A stretch of DNA of 64,000 nucleotides. Origin: Citrus sinensis. Its lineage: Eukaryota; Streptophyta; Magnoliopsida; Sapindales; Rutaceae. Positions within the stretch are counted from its first letter, which is position 1. The number at the start of each line of letters is the position of its first letter. Of the stretch, positions 1 to 12,802 are shown piece after piece. The translations under genes were made by a program, and so were the position numbers. The stretch lies in contig NC_068563.1 of assembly GCF_022201045.2 (NCBI RefSeq), forward strand, positions 24,773,001 to 24,837,000, in the 5' to 3' direction. Below the pieces are notes generated by a model. The model saw nothing but the letters and a program-made list of their open reading frames with translations. It was not told the origin of the DNA and ran no database searches.

Positions 1-1552
1 TAACGTATCTGCTGACTCGAATCTTAGTAGAACACACGTATTAGCCACCGTTATTAGGCGGCTTCTACGCTCAGATCAAGGAAGTCGGCGCAGACACCTC
101 AGCATTCGCACGTGTTATTTTTCTTTCCGAGGTTAGTGGCCCCCTTTGGTTTTACGAAATTACGAATATAGCCTTCACGTGAAATTGTCAATTTCCGTTC
201 TTATCCCGCCTGTCTGTGATTGATTTTTTAAAAAAATTATTTTATTACAAGAATATCGAAATTGTCATTATTCCTATACTCTTGTTATTTTCAAGATGAC
301 CAGTGATATATATTTATAAAGTTGCGATATTATTTTGCTATCCCATCATTGATTAGTAAATAATTGTCAAGTAATAATGTAGTAATTAATTTTTTATATT
401 ATTACTTATAAGATAATTTTACAGTACTGATAAATAAATGTCACAACAAGTGTCGTATCTATCCACTACAATATAAATTTTATATATATACCAACTATTT
501 TAGCATCTTATTTATTATTTATACCAAAAATCAAATATTGAGCCATTTAATTATGACCCAAAAGATAAAAGGACATTTACATATATCTATTGTCATAGGT
601 ATGGATGTTGTTGTGCTATAAATCATTTATGTGAAACATTAAATTTCATGTCCCATCTATAAGGAAAATGGGACATTATTGGTTATGATATTATAGATAT
701 GGTGCATCTTCTCACTTGTTATTATGTTCAACAATTTTGGACGCTCCTTCGAGATAAAATAAATAGATATTGAATTGAAACCCCATCCATATCCTTTAAG
801 ACCTCTTGGTTTGGAAGACCGAAAAGGGTGGAATTGAAAAACGGTGCGCTTTTGGTCTTTTGGCTATATCGAACAAACCTAATTGGGGGGCCATATTTTA
901 TTAGATACAGAAAACCGCAGGACATTCACCAATTATACATTACGTCTGTGAGATGAAGATGATAAATTGTCAAAGAAGGATTCAGATACATGTCACTATG
1001 TGGAGAAATGATGAGGCATCTAGGCAGCTCTGTCCTGCCTTGATAAAAAGGTTTTGCCCACTTGGCCATACATCGAAGAGGCTTCTTGAAAAAGCAATGC
1101 ACAAAATAATATATGATTGAAAAAAAGCAAAAGAAGATGAGTCAAATTTTCTTTCATTGAGGTTGTCAATTGACAACTTGTCATCGCAAGTTGATTTTCA
1201 GAGAAGCAATTTTTCAACTTTTTCACTTGTTTTTCAACTAGAACATCTGATTATTAATTTTCAACCAAATTAGCTTTGATTGTGATACAAGTTAGAGCAA
1301 TAATTATTCGGACCCCAACTTGATCTACTTTGTATTTCGACCAACCCAGTATTGATTTTTATTAACTGGGAAGCAATCATATAACTAGACAAATGATTAC
1401 AAGAGGAAATTTTTACAAATGATTTAGCAATTCTTTGACAAATATATTTACGGCTCAAATATTCTTATATATATATATATATATATATATAGAAGATTCC
1501 AAGATTATCATTGCCTATTATTAGTTTATAAGGTGGTATTTAATGTTTACAA
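1..1552. other. Intergenic, no gene seen
   Basis: No supported gene. Both strands are rich in stops, and the short open frames here (for example on the minus strand at 728-925) match no family I recognise. The first 170 bases are less AT-rich and contain a CACGTG G-box at 109-114, so this could be the upstream region of a gene lying beyond the left edge; that is a guess. A (TA)n run lies at about 1467-1490. Confidence 0.5.
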
Positions 1553-1565
1553 TTAAATAGATGCA

Positions 1566-1842
1566 ATTTTTTGATACAATAATATATTACAATCAGTGCT
1601 CTACTAATATTTACAATTAGAGATCAATCGAGACTCTCTTAAATAATCATATTACAGCATAGTCCGAATGTCAATCCTCATTTAAAGTTAGAGGAAAATC
1701 TATTATCACTATTAAAATTAGAAGAAGATCTATTCTACTCCAATATGGGGAGACAAATAGACCCTTATTACACAGGGGAGTCAAGTCCCAGCACTAGTAC
1801 AGTGCTGAGACTCGAACCCATGCGTTCAAGGTTATTGGATAC
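1566..1842 (-). mobile_element. tRNA-derived SINE, 277 bp
   Basis: The element reads on the minus strand. Near its head it carries a tRNA-like pol III B-box (GGGTTCGAGTCTC, around 1811-1823), and its tail ends in a short A-run (T-run on the plus strand). It is bounded by a 13-bp direct repeat TTAAATAGATGCA at 1553-1565 and 1843-1855, which I read as the target-site duplication. The tail resembles that of the element at 23238-23514, which has the same length by my boundaries. The A-box is poorly preserved. Confidence 0.6.
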
Positions 1843-1855
1843 TTAAATAGATGCA

Positions 1856-4193
1856 TTTTGGTTGAAGGAAGTTCTGTGACATATTTGTGAGCGGATGAAA
1901 CAAAATAAACATTAAGTACATATATGTTATAGACTACAGAAATATTTTGAATATTTCGACAACATCACATTTTTTTCTATTTATTTATTATTGTATGTAT
2001 ATTTCAACCAACCGTAACAATATTCATATGTACATGATAGACAATAAATGAATAAAGAACAATCTTCCAGGAGAATAAATCTATAAATATGATGATTATC
2101 ACAATCTTCAGAAAAGTGATTATGAAACCAAGAATTTTGCCCATATTATAACCTATTACCACTGCATTTACATTAATGTATGGGACCAATATAATTAAGA
2201 CCCTACAAACACAATCTTCTAAGAAATTTTGATATCCAGGGTATTCTGTCTGCTTGCCTTTATCAGTGCACATAACAAAAAGTTTGATGATCCATCGTTG
2301 GAGGAAAACAATGTGAAGACTTTGAAAATCATGAAAACTTTTGCCTTAATAACTTTTAAGTAGGCAATGACAAGGTGGTTTATGCTTCTTGCTTCCAGTG
2401 TCTTCTCGACGCGTATTGTATTTGACAAAAGATTCTTGTCCGGCTTTATAGGCTCCTTTTTATGGCCACAATAATAGATAATGTGTGTGTGCGTGTATTG
2501 TTTTTACAATATATCTATATATTTTTATATGATATATCCTTCTTCCTTATCCTCCATCCATAAATAGCTTATGTGGTGGTATTCTTCTATACTTTTGGGG
2601 TCAATGGCATCTTTCTTATTATATTTTATGTAGTATTATTATATTGGCCATGCTACGTGCTAGTGATTGCATTGCAACAAAGCAGGGGGCACCTCCAATA
2701 TCGCTGTTCTAATCGGCAAAGATAAAGGGTTACAGAAATAGTATACTACCTTTTTATGTTGATAGCCAATTCCTATTCATTACTTACATTAATCGGTAGG
2801 AATGATGATATAATTTTTCTTTTTAAAAAAAAAATAAATATTCGTTTAGTTCCTATAGTTTAAGTTAATTACTTGGTTAATCTACATATTTTAAAAAATT
2901 ACCTAAAAGATCTTTGTTGTATGCATATTTTGTTAAAATTTGTTTAACTATTATCTATTATCTACCTATTGCAAGTCAAATTTATTTGCATTTTAAGTTA
3001 TATACTGTAAAAATAATGCGTTACTTTTAAAAAGTTAGATCCAACATTTATGAAAGTAACGATAAAGGTGTTTTGAGTAATTTTAGAAAATATAAGGATA
3101 AATTAATAATCAACTCAATCTGTAGGGACTAAACAAAAATTTACCAGTTTTGAAACTTATGATGTACAAGGTGATCAATGATCAAACTAGTAGTACCACG
3201 GTTAATATCAATTATGACTATATGTCGATACTTTAGAAACCTAGAAAAGCGAAGGGAAATGGTAAAAAACGGACAGAAGCTCTAGTCAGTGAGCCCACTC
3301 CAGCGACAAGTCAATAACGAGGCTTATAGAGTCTAAAATATATAGGCATGTGGCAAAATGGCGAATGTGTTGTGTTTAAGGAATCAACAATTGAGATTAT
3401 ATCATGAGAACAAAATGAAAGTAGGCTATAATTCAGTTTTGTAGCCCTATCGCCGTGCATTTTCATTTGCTTGTCGTACACTATCCAGTCATAGAATTTA
3501 AGTCAAAATACACCACCTATGGCCTATGGTTTTCAGTGATAATATAAATGTGCCAAAGAAAGGAGTGCTTCGGGAATTTTATTTTTTATTTTTTATTTTT
3601 TAAAAAAGAAGACCTTGGATGAAGATTGGGCTAGCATGGTTTTGAGGATTCGCAATCAATCATGTCCTGTGATTGATCCTCTTCGTAGTTTAAATGATTT
3701 GTTTCCCTATTTGCCCTTTTCTTGACGTCTTTCATTTTTGCAAAAAGGCCCACGTAATTTTATCGCAATTGACACACCCCAAATCCCCTTTGTTAGAAAA
3801 ATTCAAAAGAATTGGGATCCAAATTCCAAAGTCCCTTGATTCCAAAGCCAAATTTGTCTTACTTTTGAAACCGAATAACAACTGTTTACTGTTAGCAACC
3901 ATAAACTTTCAATTGCATTTTTTGTGGCCCATGGTTCCACTTGTGAGGGCCGATCGATTTAGGCCCTGCTCGGGGGTAATTATCTTATTTTGAGAAATTA
4001 TACACCCTTTCACATGAAATGAAATCCCAAAATGCCAGTAATAGTATAACCAAATGAAAATTTAAAGATTCCATTGCACAAGACAACACACTGAAATCTA
4101 AAAAATATTGTAGGTCCATGAGAAACCTTATCGGCATACTCAGGCACTTGATCACAGTTCATACTTGAAAAACCCTAAATCAACCGACAGTAC
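1856..4193. other. Intergenic, nothing clear
   Basis: No supported gene. It is AT-rich with many stops. The open frame at 3694-3993 has no recognisable domain. The last 150-200 bases are probably the 3'UTR of the ferredoxin gene on the minus strand. Confidence 0.5.
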
Positions 4194-4646
4194 TCAGCAA
4201 AGCTCTTCTTCCTTGTGAGACTGAATCACGCAATCTGAAGTCGGGTATGAAATGCAAGTCAGCAGATAACCAGCCTCCATTTGATTGTCATCGAGGAAGG
4301 AACCATCTGACTGGTCAACTGAACCAGACACCAACTTCCCAGCACACGTCGAGCAAGCACCAGCGCGGCAGGAATAGGGCAGGTCGACTCCTGCTTCCTC
4401 AGCTGCATCGAGGATGTACTGGTCTTCCTGGGCCTCAAACTCATGCTCTTCACCGTTAGGTCCAATCAGCTTAATCTTGTAGACAGCCATTGATGCTTGG
4501 AAATTGGGAGAGCATTTCAGGCCAAAGGTCTTGGAGATGCCCTTAACAGACCCAAGTGAGGATGGGCTCTTGATTAAGTTCCTTGATAGTTGATTTCTGG
4601 GTGCAGCTTTAACCATGCACGGGGCACTAAGTGTCACAGTCGACAT
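4194..4646 (-). CDS. FD3: Chloroplast/plastid ferredoxin, root (non-photosynthetic) type, 2Fe-2S
   Basis: Plastid [2Fe-2S] electron carrier of 150 residues in one coding exon. Residues 1-52 are a Ser/Lys-rich transit peptide, and the mature part starts near [10 protein letters not shown]. The four cluster ligands are Cys93, Cys98, Cys101 and Cys131 in the plant signature [11 protein letters not shown] plus LTC. The segments [24 protein letters not shown] and the DCVI end resemble root-type ferredoxins such as Arabidopsis FD3 rather than leaf types, which usually have GSCSSCAG. Root types typically take electrons from NADPH through FNR and feed nitrite reductase, GOGAT and similar enzymes. The protein ends in an extra Cys, where relatives usually have a hydrophobic residue. 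A splice acceptor lies 8 nt upstream of the ATG, so the 5'UTR is interrupted. The family is certain; the root-type assignment is strong but rests on motif comparison from memory. Confidence 0.95.
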   Translation of the reverse strand: MSTVTLSAPCMVKAAPRNQLSRNLIKSPSSLGSVKGISKTFGLKCSPNFQASMAVYKIKLIGPNGEEHEFEAQEDQYILDAAEEAGVDLPYSCRAGACSTCAGKLVSGSVDQSDGSFLDDNQMEAGYLLTCISYPTSDCVIQSHKEEELC

Positions 4647-4654
4647 CTTTACCC

Positions 4655-6460
4655 CTGAATGTCATGAGTTCACGGCAGAGTAAGAATTATCAGGATAATG
4701 CATTCAACAAAAGCCACATCAAGTCATCCATGACAACAGCATCACAAAAAGAACATTAACAGAAAACATATAAGATGAAGAAAAAATTGAATAAGTACAA
4801 TCACATCATCCTAAAATATCTTCTGGGAGGTTTGGGCGGAAAGAGACTAGACTGTATGATTCATTAAGTCAATGTCAGAATTGACTATTTGGCCACAAGT
4901 TCATACCTCCCAGAGGGCACAAAAGTACTAGGAAATAAATGTTATAAGGGTGCTTCATATTGAATAAAGTAAAATATTAGATTTCCTAGGAACAACACTT
5001 TGGTTAAATTTCAGATACAAATACAATGACAAAACAGCTAGATTTCCTAAGCACTCACAAACCATTTCCAAGCCAATTTAGTAGAATTTGTACACCATGT
5101 CAAAATTATGTGAAAATGGAACCAAACAAACCATTTCTGTAACAACATGGTAGTTGATGTTTGGAGCACAATGAGAAGAACAAGCTAGCGGCTATCTGCT
5201 CTTCACTCGAGGCTCCACCTTATTACCAAAGAAAACACAATTGTGGACCGACTTGAATGAGAACGGTAATTGTTTTTCATTTTGAAAATAAAAAATATGT
5301 TTAGTCGCATGTTACAAGCTTTGTTGTCAAAAACAAAAGAAAGTGTTCTCAAAACTATAGCTAAAAGGTTAAAAAAACAATAAGAAGTTGTTTTCCACCA
5401 TTTTTAAGAATGGTTCTAGAATAAGACCAAAAAAAATATTATGATTTCAAGTGGATCCCACACAATTAGACGCAATGCATCGCGTTTGTATTTATCCCAC
5501 ACCATTTAGCTTTATTTTATTTCAGGTGGATCCCTTTAATTCATTTTCAAATATGATAACAAACATATTTTTTGCTTCCAGTTTTAAAATATTGTTTTAG
5601 AAAACAATGTCAAACATGTATTGATTCTCAAAGAATCATTTTCATTTTCATTTACCATTTTCAAACACCATTTCCACAAAAAAAAAAAACTCCAAACACA
5701 ACCTTAAAAATGATCTCCTTCAGGATGAAAATGTGTTTGTATGTGAGAAAAAATTTGATTATGACTACGTCGCACCCACACGTTGTCTTATTGTAAAACG
5801 ATTTTCAGAACCGATGGAAAACAACAATTCTTTTTTTTTCCCCCTATTCAGCAACAATTTGAAAGAACATGGTTTTTTTTTTTTAATTTCTTCAAAAGCT
5901 TGTTTTACAAAACCGGTAACCAAATGAATTCTTCCCTATGTTCTTACTGCGAATTCATTAATCACCAACAGTTGTTTGCATCAAACTCCAACAAGTTTAA
6001 GAGATGTTAGCCATAATATGTCGTCTAGTCTAAAACAATTCTTTGAGACGATTAATATATCATAGCGGTGGAAGGATCTTAAATGGCGATGAAATTAGAT
6101 TCTTTTAAAGAAAGAGTATTGTGGGAAATTGTAAAATTTGGTGAGGGATTTTTTCTAGCAGAAAAGAAAATTTTAGAAAGCTTTGGACATAATTATGTGA
6201 CAACAACAAACACTCCTACAATATCAGTCTTCCTTGATTCTCTTGAACTCTCAGCCGCACCTTGACGACTGAATCAATAAATCTCTATTAACAATAATAT
6301 TATTATATATCTCCAGTTCTACCATTCTTGAAATGAAACAAATGCAACCAAACTAACAAAGAATAAAATGAAACACTCAAAAGATCACCATCCATAAGCA
6401 AATCATAAGGATCATCAGAACAAGTGAAAAGGGGAGATTAAAGGGAGGAAGAGATCTTAC
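4655..6460 (-). other. Putative 5'UTR intron of the ferredoxin gene (1.8 kb)
   Basis: On the minus strand a donor (TTTTCT then GTAAGATC) ends a candidate untranslated exon at 6461, and an acceptor (ACATTCAG then GGGTAAAG) lies 8 nt before the ATG. The interval has no coding feature I can support on either strand; the open frame at 6083-6265 (+) looks like chance. The 5' exon, about 6461-6560, is GC- and C-rich, like a leader. This is inferred from splice-site quality only. Confidence 0.55.
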
Positions 6461-6868
6461 AGAAAAGCAAGAGATCGAGCGGCGGAGCGCGCGAGGTGGC
6501 GAGTGGGTTGGTGGGTGGCGGTCAAGTGAAATGAATTGGCGTTGTGTTTGTTGCGTTTGAGTTAAATTAATAATAGTGTTTAAAAAGGAGATGGCGGAGT
6601 CCATAATGACTCTTTGGTCTAGTCAAGAAAAGGGTACCCTAATGCGTGCGCCAGGGGCCACTTTCATTAAAAAATGTTTTTAGTGTTTTTGTGGACTTGG
6701 GCTTTGAATCTGCAACTAGTTAGCGACGTAAATGAACGGTCAGCAATTTGCACATTTATTTTTTCATACCCACGCTAATCACTATCATATATTAGAGAAT
6801 GACATAAAAGCCCGTTCCCATATTTCAATTTCGTCCACTTACTCTCTTTATATATATATATATATATA

Positions 6869-7040
6869 GGCTGGCGCTAAGTTGCACGTAACTTACGGCT
6901 CTCACAACAACAGTACCACTGGTCTGGCGCTAAGTTGCACGTAACTTACGGCTCTCACAGCAACAGTACCACTGGTCTCACCAGTGGTACTGTTGTTGTG
7001 AGAGAAGTGTAAGTTACGTTAAACGTAACTTAGGGCCTCC
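6869..7040. mobile_element. Foldback (MITE-like) element with duplicated left arm
   Basis: A 53-bp block beginning CTGGCGCTAAGTTGCACG occurs twice in tandem (6871-6923 and 6924-6976, one mismatch seen). It is followed by an inverted copy (about 6981-7040, reading CCAGTGGTACTGTTGTTGTG onward), so the whole can fold into a long hairpin. Both sides are (TA)n, which hides any target-site duplication. There is no coding capacity. Confidence 0.6.
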
Positions 7041-10000
7041 CATATATATATAAAGGAGAAACAACCACATTTTCATGATTTGATAGAATTGGGAGATAAC
7101 TCATTTTTAAGAAATACGTAAAGAGCCTGTGTGTTCTATAAAAATATATTTTTTTTGTAATCCGATAAAGTGTTATAATTATTTTGTTAAATTAGAAGGT
7201 GTCGTGGTCTTTTTTATTTTTATTTTTCTAAAATTATATATGTAGTGTTTGATTTTGCCATTGCATCTTTAGATTCACTAAAAGACAAACGTAGTCCAAA
7301 AAAGCTAACAAATAATGTTATATTTTATAGGTCTCTCTTCCTTTTTTTTTCTACCCCATAATTGCTTCTATTGTTGGCCTTTAGCTAGCCTTCAAGTCTT
7401 TCCTTGAAAAAAAATGATACTAGTTGTCAATCATGCAGAAGAGTTTTTCTTTTTATAATTTACTTCTAATGTTAAGTAGACTTCCATGTTTATATTTTAC
7501 CAACTCATCTAAAAGTTATTGCCTATTAACCTGTTGAAGTTGAAATCAAAGTAATCGAATATATCAATTATTGACTGAACAGAAGTCCTGCCACGAAAAA
7601 ATTTTAAAATTCAAATTTCTGAAAATTAGTTAATATGACTAGACAATTAATGACATTTAAACGAAGATTAAAAATCGGGAACAAAATTTAAGTCACAAGA
7701 AGGTAATTCAAGAAAATGTCACAAAGGAAAATCTTAATAGTTAGTTTTATATCAAATTGTATTTTCCCTTTTTTTTTTAACGTGGACAATCTGTTTCTTA
7801 ACCTTTTTTTTTTTTTGTAAGTTTGTTTGGTATGAAAAAGAAATTATATATTTATTCGATAGTTGCAAATTTTGACCGGCAGCCAATGATGAGGTTGCAA
7901 TTACCATAATAGTTGAAATCTGGCCTGTAAATTACAAAAATGGTAAGGGGTGGTTGAGCACTTGAACTTATACGGTAGGTGATTTGGCGAGTGGGCTGGT
8001 GGCACAATTTTTTTGAAAGAAGTATGAATTTCCGATTAAACTAGTGGTGCTACATTGAAGAGCGATACTACTCTTTGATATTCTAAATTTGCTTCTTATA
8101 TGATAGGGACTAATTTAAGAATTCAAATAAAACGATTGAGTAAATCCAACTAATGGCTAATACATAAATTTTAAATCACATCACGATACGAAAATGTTGT
8201 ATTTTGAATTGTGGATATTCAAGCTTAGATTGCATGGATCAATTTATAAATTTTTCATGCTTTTAATTAGATGAATAGGAATTCATCACTAGACTAAAAA
8301 GTAGGATTGGCAATTAAAGTATTTTAAGATTAGAGATTCCAACACTTATATACAAAAAAAATTGTTACTAATATACTCACATGAATTGAAAATTTCCATA
8401 AAATGAAGTGTTTTTTCATTCTCATATGCCTTAGATATTTAAAACAAATATGCGAACCGTGATCAAAATTGACAAATAATTGTGTTGTGTTAATGGTTTA
8501 ATCTCAATTAGAAATTCCAATTGTCTAGGACATTTAAGATAAATTAGTATACACGTGTGTTGCTTGCTGGGAGGGTTTGGCTTAGAATTTTTAGGTATCC
8601 AACCCAAAAGATTAATCTATTAGGTAGAATGACTTATCCGATTTATTAACCCAAGTATCACCCCTCATACAAAAATAAGGGGTTTTTGTACACCTTATAT
8701 AGATATCAAGAATAAATATATGACATTTGGACAAATAATTGTATTTTATTAGAATCTCAATGCTCATTCCATTTATATGAATTGGTGAATATGTGGACAA
8801 AAAATCGTATTGTATTAACACGTCAGCTCTTATTCAAAGATGACAATTATTTAAAGATAAATGAAAATATTTTCCATATAAGAAAAATTAGTAAATACGT
8901 GGTCGAATAGTTATTTTGTGTTGACGTGTCAACTCCAGTATGAAAATGATAGTTATCAGAATATAGATGAAAATATTTTTCATTTAAAAAAAAAGACAAA
9001 TACGTGGACGAATAAAAAACAATATATGTCACACCAATTAGAAGCTGACAATTGTCCAAAGAGGTGTCAAAAACTTGTATAAATAAGACTTTTATCTTTG
9101 CCGTAGTCCCCCGTAGCCCATTCATTCAATCTACTAGGTGCCTCCTAGAAACCTTAACCTATTTCTTCAGACTTTCAATCCATCATGTTTAAAAATATGA
9201 AGCCTTTCTTGCTTGGCTTTCAAGAAATCACATAAACTTCTTGCACCAAGAAGCAGCAACATCGGATTAGCGATTTACCAGAAGAGAATGAGGAATGGGA
9301 AGGGAAAAGCCTAATCTCATCTCACTCTTTTTCGGCTCATGGAGGAGAAGAAGAACGAGAAAAGAGCGGACAAAGGCTGAAGCCATTCACTCTTTATCCG
9401 CTAATGGCTTGGCTTGGTATCGGTTAAGCAAATCGCTTGGCTGGGATATCAATTAAGCAAAACCTTTTCAGTCGCGGACCTGTTTTGCATTTTCCATCCT
9501 GTACCAGTTTCATTTTTAATGCTTTACAGTGCAATTTATTATTATTATTTTTATTTATTAACAATGAAACATGAGTTTTATTTTAATGTTGAGCAATGTT
9601 CTAAATTATGAACTGCTTAGACTTCATAAAAGTTCACTGCAGAGGACACTCTTGTTCATGCAACACGACTGAAATATAAATTTATTATTACCCATTAAAC
9701 CAGGTCATATGAAGCATAAAATATTTGACTCGTCTTCTAAACCCTATCCAACTTCAATCCATCTTCCCGTATTTTCACGACCAACACTCAATGCAAAAAG
9801 CAAATACACAGATGTGTGTCCATTTTGCATAATCACTATTCAATCAATGTAGGATCAATGAATTTGATCCTTCGGCTCCGCTGGGGCTCAATGGCATCAG
9901 CTCTAAGATCACTATGCTTGTGCCATTTTTCACTGTCTTCCCCCCCTTTTTGTGATTGACTAAAGATGTAACTCACTTCATCCAACAACGGTTTCAAGGA

Positions 10001-10753
10001 ATCAAAACCGCCACTGGATCCCCTGGCCGAGTCCCTTGTCAGTAATGGCTACTGCAGTGCCGGTTTATATCTCTTCAAAGACTCAATTGATAATTTTTTT
10101 TCACCATGGTTCTAATCAAATTCAATAGACATTCCCCAAAATTCGATTTCATTTTCCACATTTAGTATTTGGCATGTATCATATACACTCAGCCCTTGCC
10201 TTTTGTCATTTAACCTCCTAAGGACCTGACTTGAGCTGATGCGAGTGCATACTTGGGGGTCGTCAAAGCTTCAAACAATCGCCTGGGTACTGAGTTTACC
10301 GTTATTGATGGATATCAAGTGGGAATTGATTTGATTTCTGTTCAATCTGCCGTGGCATCTTACATGGGTGGTGAATAAAAGTATGAATGCGTATTTAGAG
10401 GACAAGCACTTCTGTAGGCAGGATAAATCCTGAAGGTGTGTTCACATCTCCAAAAACAGAAAAGGTCTTGCAGCCAAAAAGCCTGGGAATTAATGCAACC
10501 CCAGAAATTCAGACCTCACATTGAGAATGAATAACCAACGATCTAACAGAAAGCAATCATGATTCAATTCAACATCTCTCCAACAAAAAAATTCGTACAA
10601 GTCTACCATATTATAAGATTACTAGTGCATTAAATTCTGAAAAGAAAAAGAAAAAGAAAATTGCAGGTTGTGACCATTCAAAGAAAGACATTTTGGGTAT
10701 AATAAGATCACACTAGGTTTTCCCTACAAAACTCCAACATAAAGCAGAATTTC
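7041..10753. other. Intergenic; diverged direct repeats at about 8720-9070
   Basis: No supported gene. At about 8720-9070 a unit of roughly 105-125 bp recurs three times in diverged form, with recurring words such as AAATACGTGG, GACAATTATTTAAAG and GAAAATATTTTCCAT. At 10242-10378 a short open stretch ends in a stop (see separate entry). The sequence next to the RPL10a stop codon is probably that gene's 3'UTR. Confidence 0.45.
10242..10378 (+). pseudogene. Short coding-like relic, unknown family
   Basis: About 44 codons read openly with a protein-like composition (contains NRLGTEFTVIDGYQVGIDL) and end at a TAA. An in-frame TGA lies just upstream, and there is no start codon or splice site that joins it to anything. 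The LGTEF-T-IDG portion faintly recalls Tubby-type domains, but this is too weak to name a family. It may be chance. Confidence 0.2.
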
Positions 10754-12798
10754 TTAAAAGATGCGGTTTGAAGGACCCATGGTACTCTTCAGATAGAGGC
10801 ACCTGACCTGGTAGGACCAAAAAAAAAAAAAGAAGGATTAGACATCAAATGCATAAATGCCAAGAGAAGCAAATACCAAAACAGACCATACAAGAAAGAT
10901 CAAGGAAATAGAAAACTACCCGCAGATAAAAAAGGGGGGGAAGGGGGGGATATATTCTTAATTATAGCAAGAAAAACAGTTTACTTTTCATTATTCGAAC
11001 AAAAAAACAGTGTATATTTAAATGGTCAAGTCGATTTAGTGTTTTCTAAATTTACTTCCCAGAGGAAAACATTAAACATCTAAACCAACTTAGAAGAAAT
11101 ACAAGAGATGGCAGGGTTACAAGAATAATGTGCAGCAGAATCTTATGGAGATAGTTATACAGAAGAAGTTGAGGTTCAACAACCTCATATTGAACTCAAA
11201 AGTACAAGTAGTGAAGCAAAAAACAGTGAGTTTGTATAAAACATTACCAACTACAACACCAAAATTGACCACAGAACCAGTAGGTAAAAATAAGGTTAGA
11301 GATAGAAACTTACATTCTGCCAGTTTTTCTTCAACAATGAGACAAGGAAGTTAACACTCATTTGAACATTCTGGAAGATCTGCTTCTCCTCCATTGAAAG
11401 GTTTCCGACAGCAACTCCCATGCAAAGCACCTTCTTCAATTGGAACTTCACTGTTGCCTTAGTCTCGTTGACTTTGGACTCCAGGGATTCTTGGTGAGTA
11501 ACAAGGGTAGGGAACTTTCCTGAATTGAGAAATAAGCCAGGTCAATAAAGGTGCAAACCATACATAACAAAAGTACAATACTAACAGAATACCAATCAAG
11601 CAACACTGACTGTCCATGAGGCAGAAGCTCATGAAAACTACCAAAACCAGTAAATCAAAACTATCATTTATTGCAAAAAAAACAGAACATAGATCGTCGA
11701 TCTTAGTAAATAAATCCTCGAGTGAACATTATACAATCTCTGTCAAATACTTTTCAAAAAATGCAAATGATTCAAACATCTGCGTAGTATACTTGCCTGC
11801 CTTGTTGAGACCAGGACCCAACAAACGAGGAATCTGCTTGATGACAGACTCTGATGCCAAGAAAGCATGATATTTCTTGGCAAGTTTCTTCACCAATTTC
11901 TTGTTCTTGTTCAATTTTTTCAATCCTTCAACATCCATGTAGTCCAAACCAATCTTCTCGGCCTATAAGACAAATTAAGGATCTAACATGAGTGCTTAAT
12001 GAAGTGCTTTACCCCACCTCCCACCCCAAAAAAAGTCATTTAAAGTTCTAAAAACAATAGAGAAAAAGAAAGAAGCAGAACCACTGCAATATGAACATTT
12101 TAAAAAAGTACAGTTTCAAAAGAGCACAGAGCTTCTATACATGTTTAGAGATAGTAAAACAATTACCTCTTCAACATGTTGAGCATCACCAAGCATGCAG
12201 ACCTTCATCTTGGGGCGGGGAATGTGAGGCAACTTAACAGAGCCACTGAAACGCTTGTCCTTTTGTGGATCATAGTTCTTGAGACCAATCTGAAGCTCAA
12301 TAGTCTCGGTGAAGTTCCTCTTATTTGTCTCCTTAGAGTATTGCACAATACTAGAGATGGCCTCTCTCAGTGCATCACTCTGAAGCTTGCTGCAGTACAA
12401 CATTACACATTCAAGAAACAGAGCACAGAAAAATAATTAGCCAAAAAAAGGGCACCACACCAAACAGATAAAACCAACTCATTTAATCTAAGCGACGTCG
12501 CATACAGACAACAATAAATTCAAGAATATAGCTACAAAATAAACTAATCAATATTCAATTGAAAGTCGACGCAAATTCCACATATCAGTATCCATCATTC
12601 AGTTTCTAAAAACTCATTATTCCTAGGGTTCAACTTTAGACTTGACACGCGTGAAATCAATTTGAACAACTTAAATCTGTCACCAAAAATAATAATAACT
12701 CCTTTTATAACAAAAATCGAAAAAATAACGAAATTAAAAAATAGAGAAACGACCCATAATACAAACGAAACTAAGATTTTAGATTTAACATACCTCAT
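10754..12798 (-). CDS. RPL10A: 60S ribosomal protein L10a (uL1)
   Basis: Cytosolic large-subunit protein uL1, which forms the L1 stalk and helps release E-site tRNA. Five coding exons join in frame: 12794-12798 (only ATGAG), 12167-12389, 11797-11962, 11314-11519 and 10754-10807, giving 217 residues, the family's usual length. Hallmarks include [74 protein letters not shown] and the C-terminal [14 protein letters not shown]. The start codon sits in a 5-nt coding exon, so translation begins [12 protein letters not shown] across the first intron. Intron 3 uses a GC donor (GCAG then GCAAGT), and only that junction keeps the conserved NKAGKFPTL reading. Regulatory motifs are listed separately. Confidence 0.97.
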
Positions 12799-12802
12799 GA
12801 TT

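Noticed and set aside
4247..4465. Open frames on both strands inside the ferredoxin coding region
   Set aside because: They are out-of-frame shadows of the ferredoxin exon, whose own frame carries all four cluster cysteines.
6083..6265. 60-codon plus-strand frame starting MAMKLDSFKERV
   Set aside because: Short, no family motif, no splice partners, and lies in the putative ferredoxin leader intron.
11616..12436. Plus-strand frames of 84-86 codons across the RPL10a exons
   Set aside because: They are antisense shadows of exons that encode conserved uL1 sequence.
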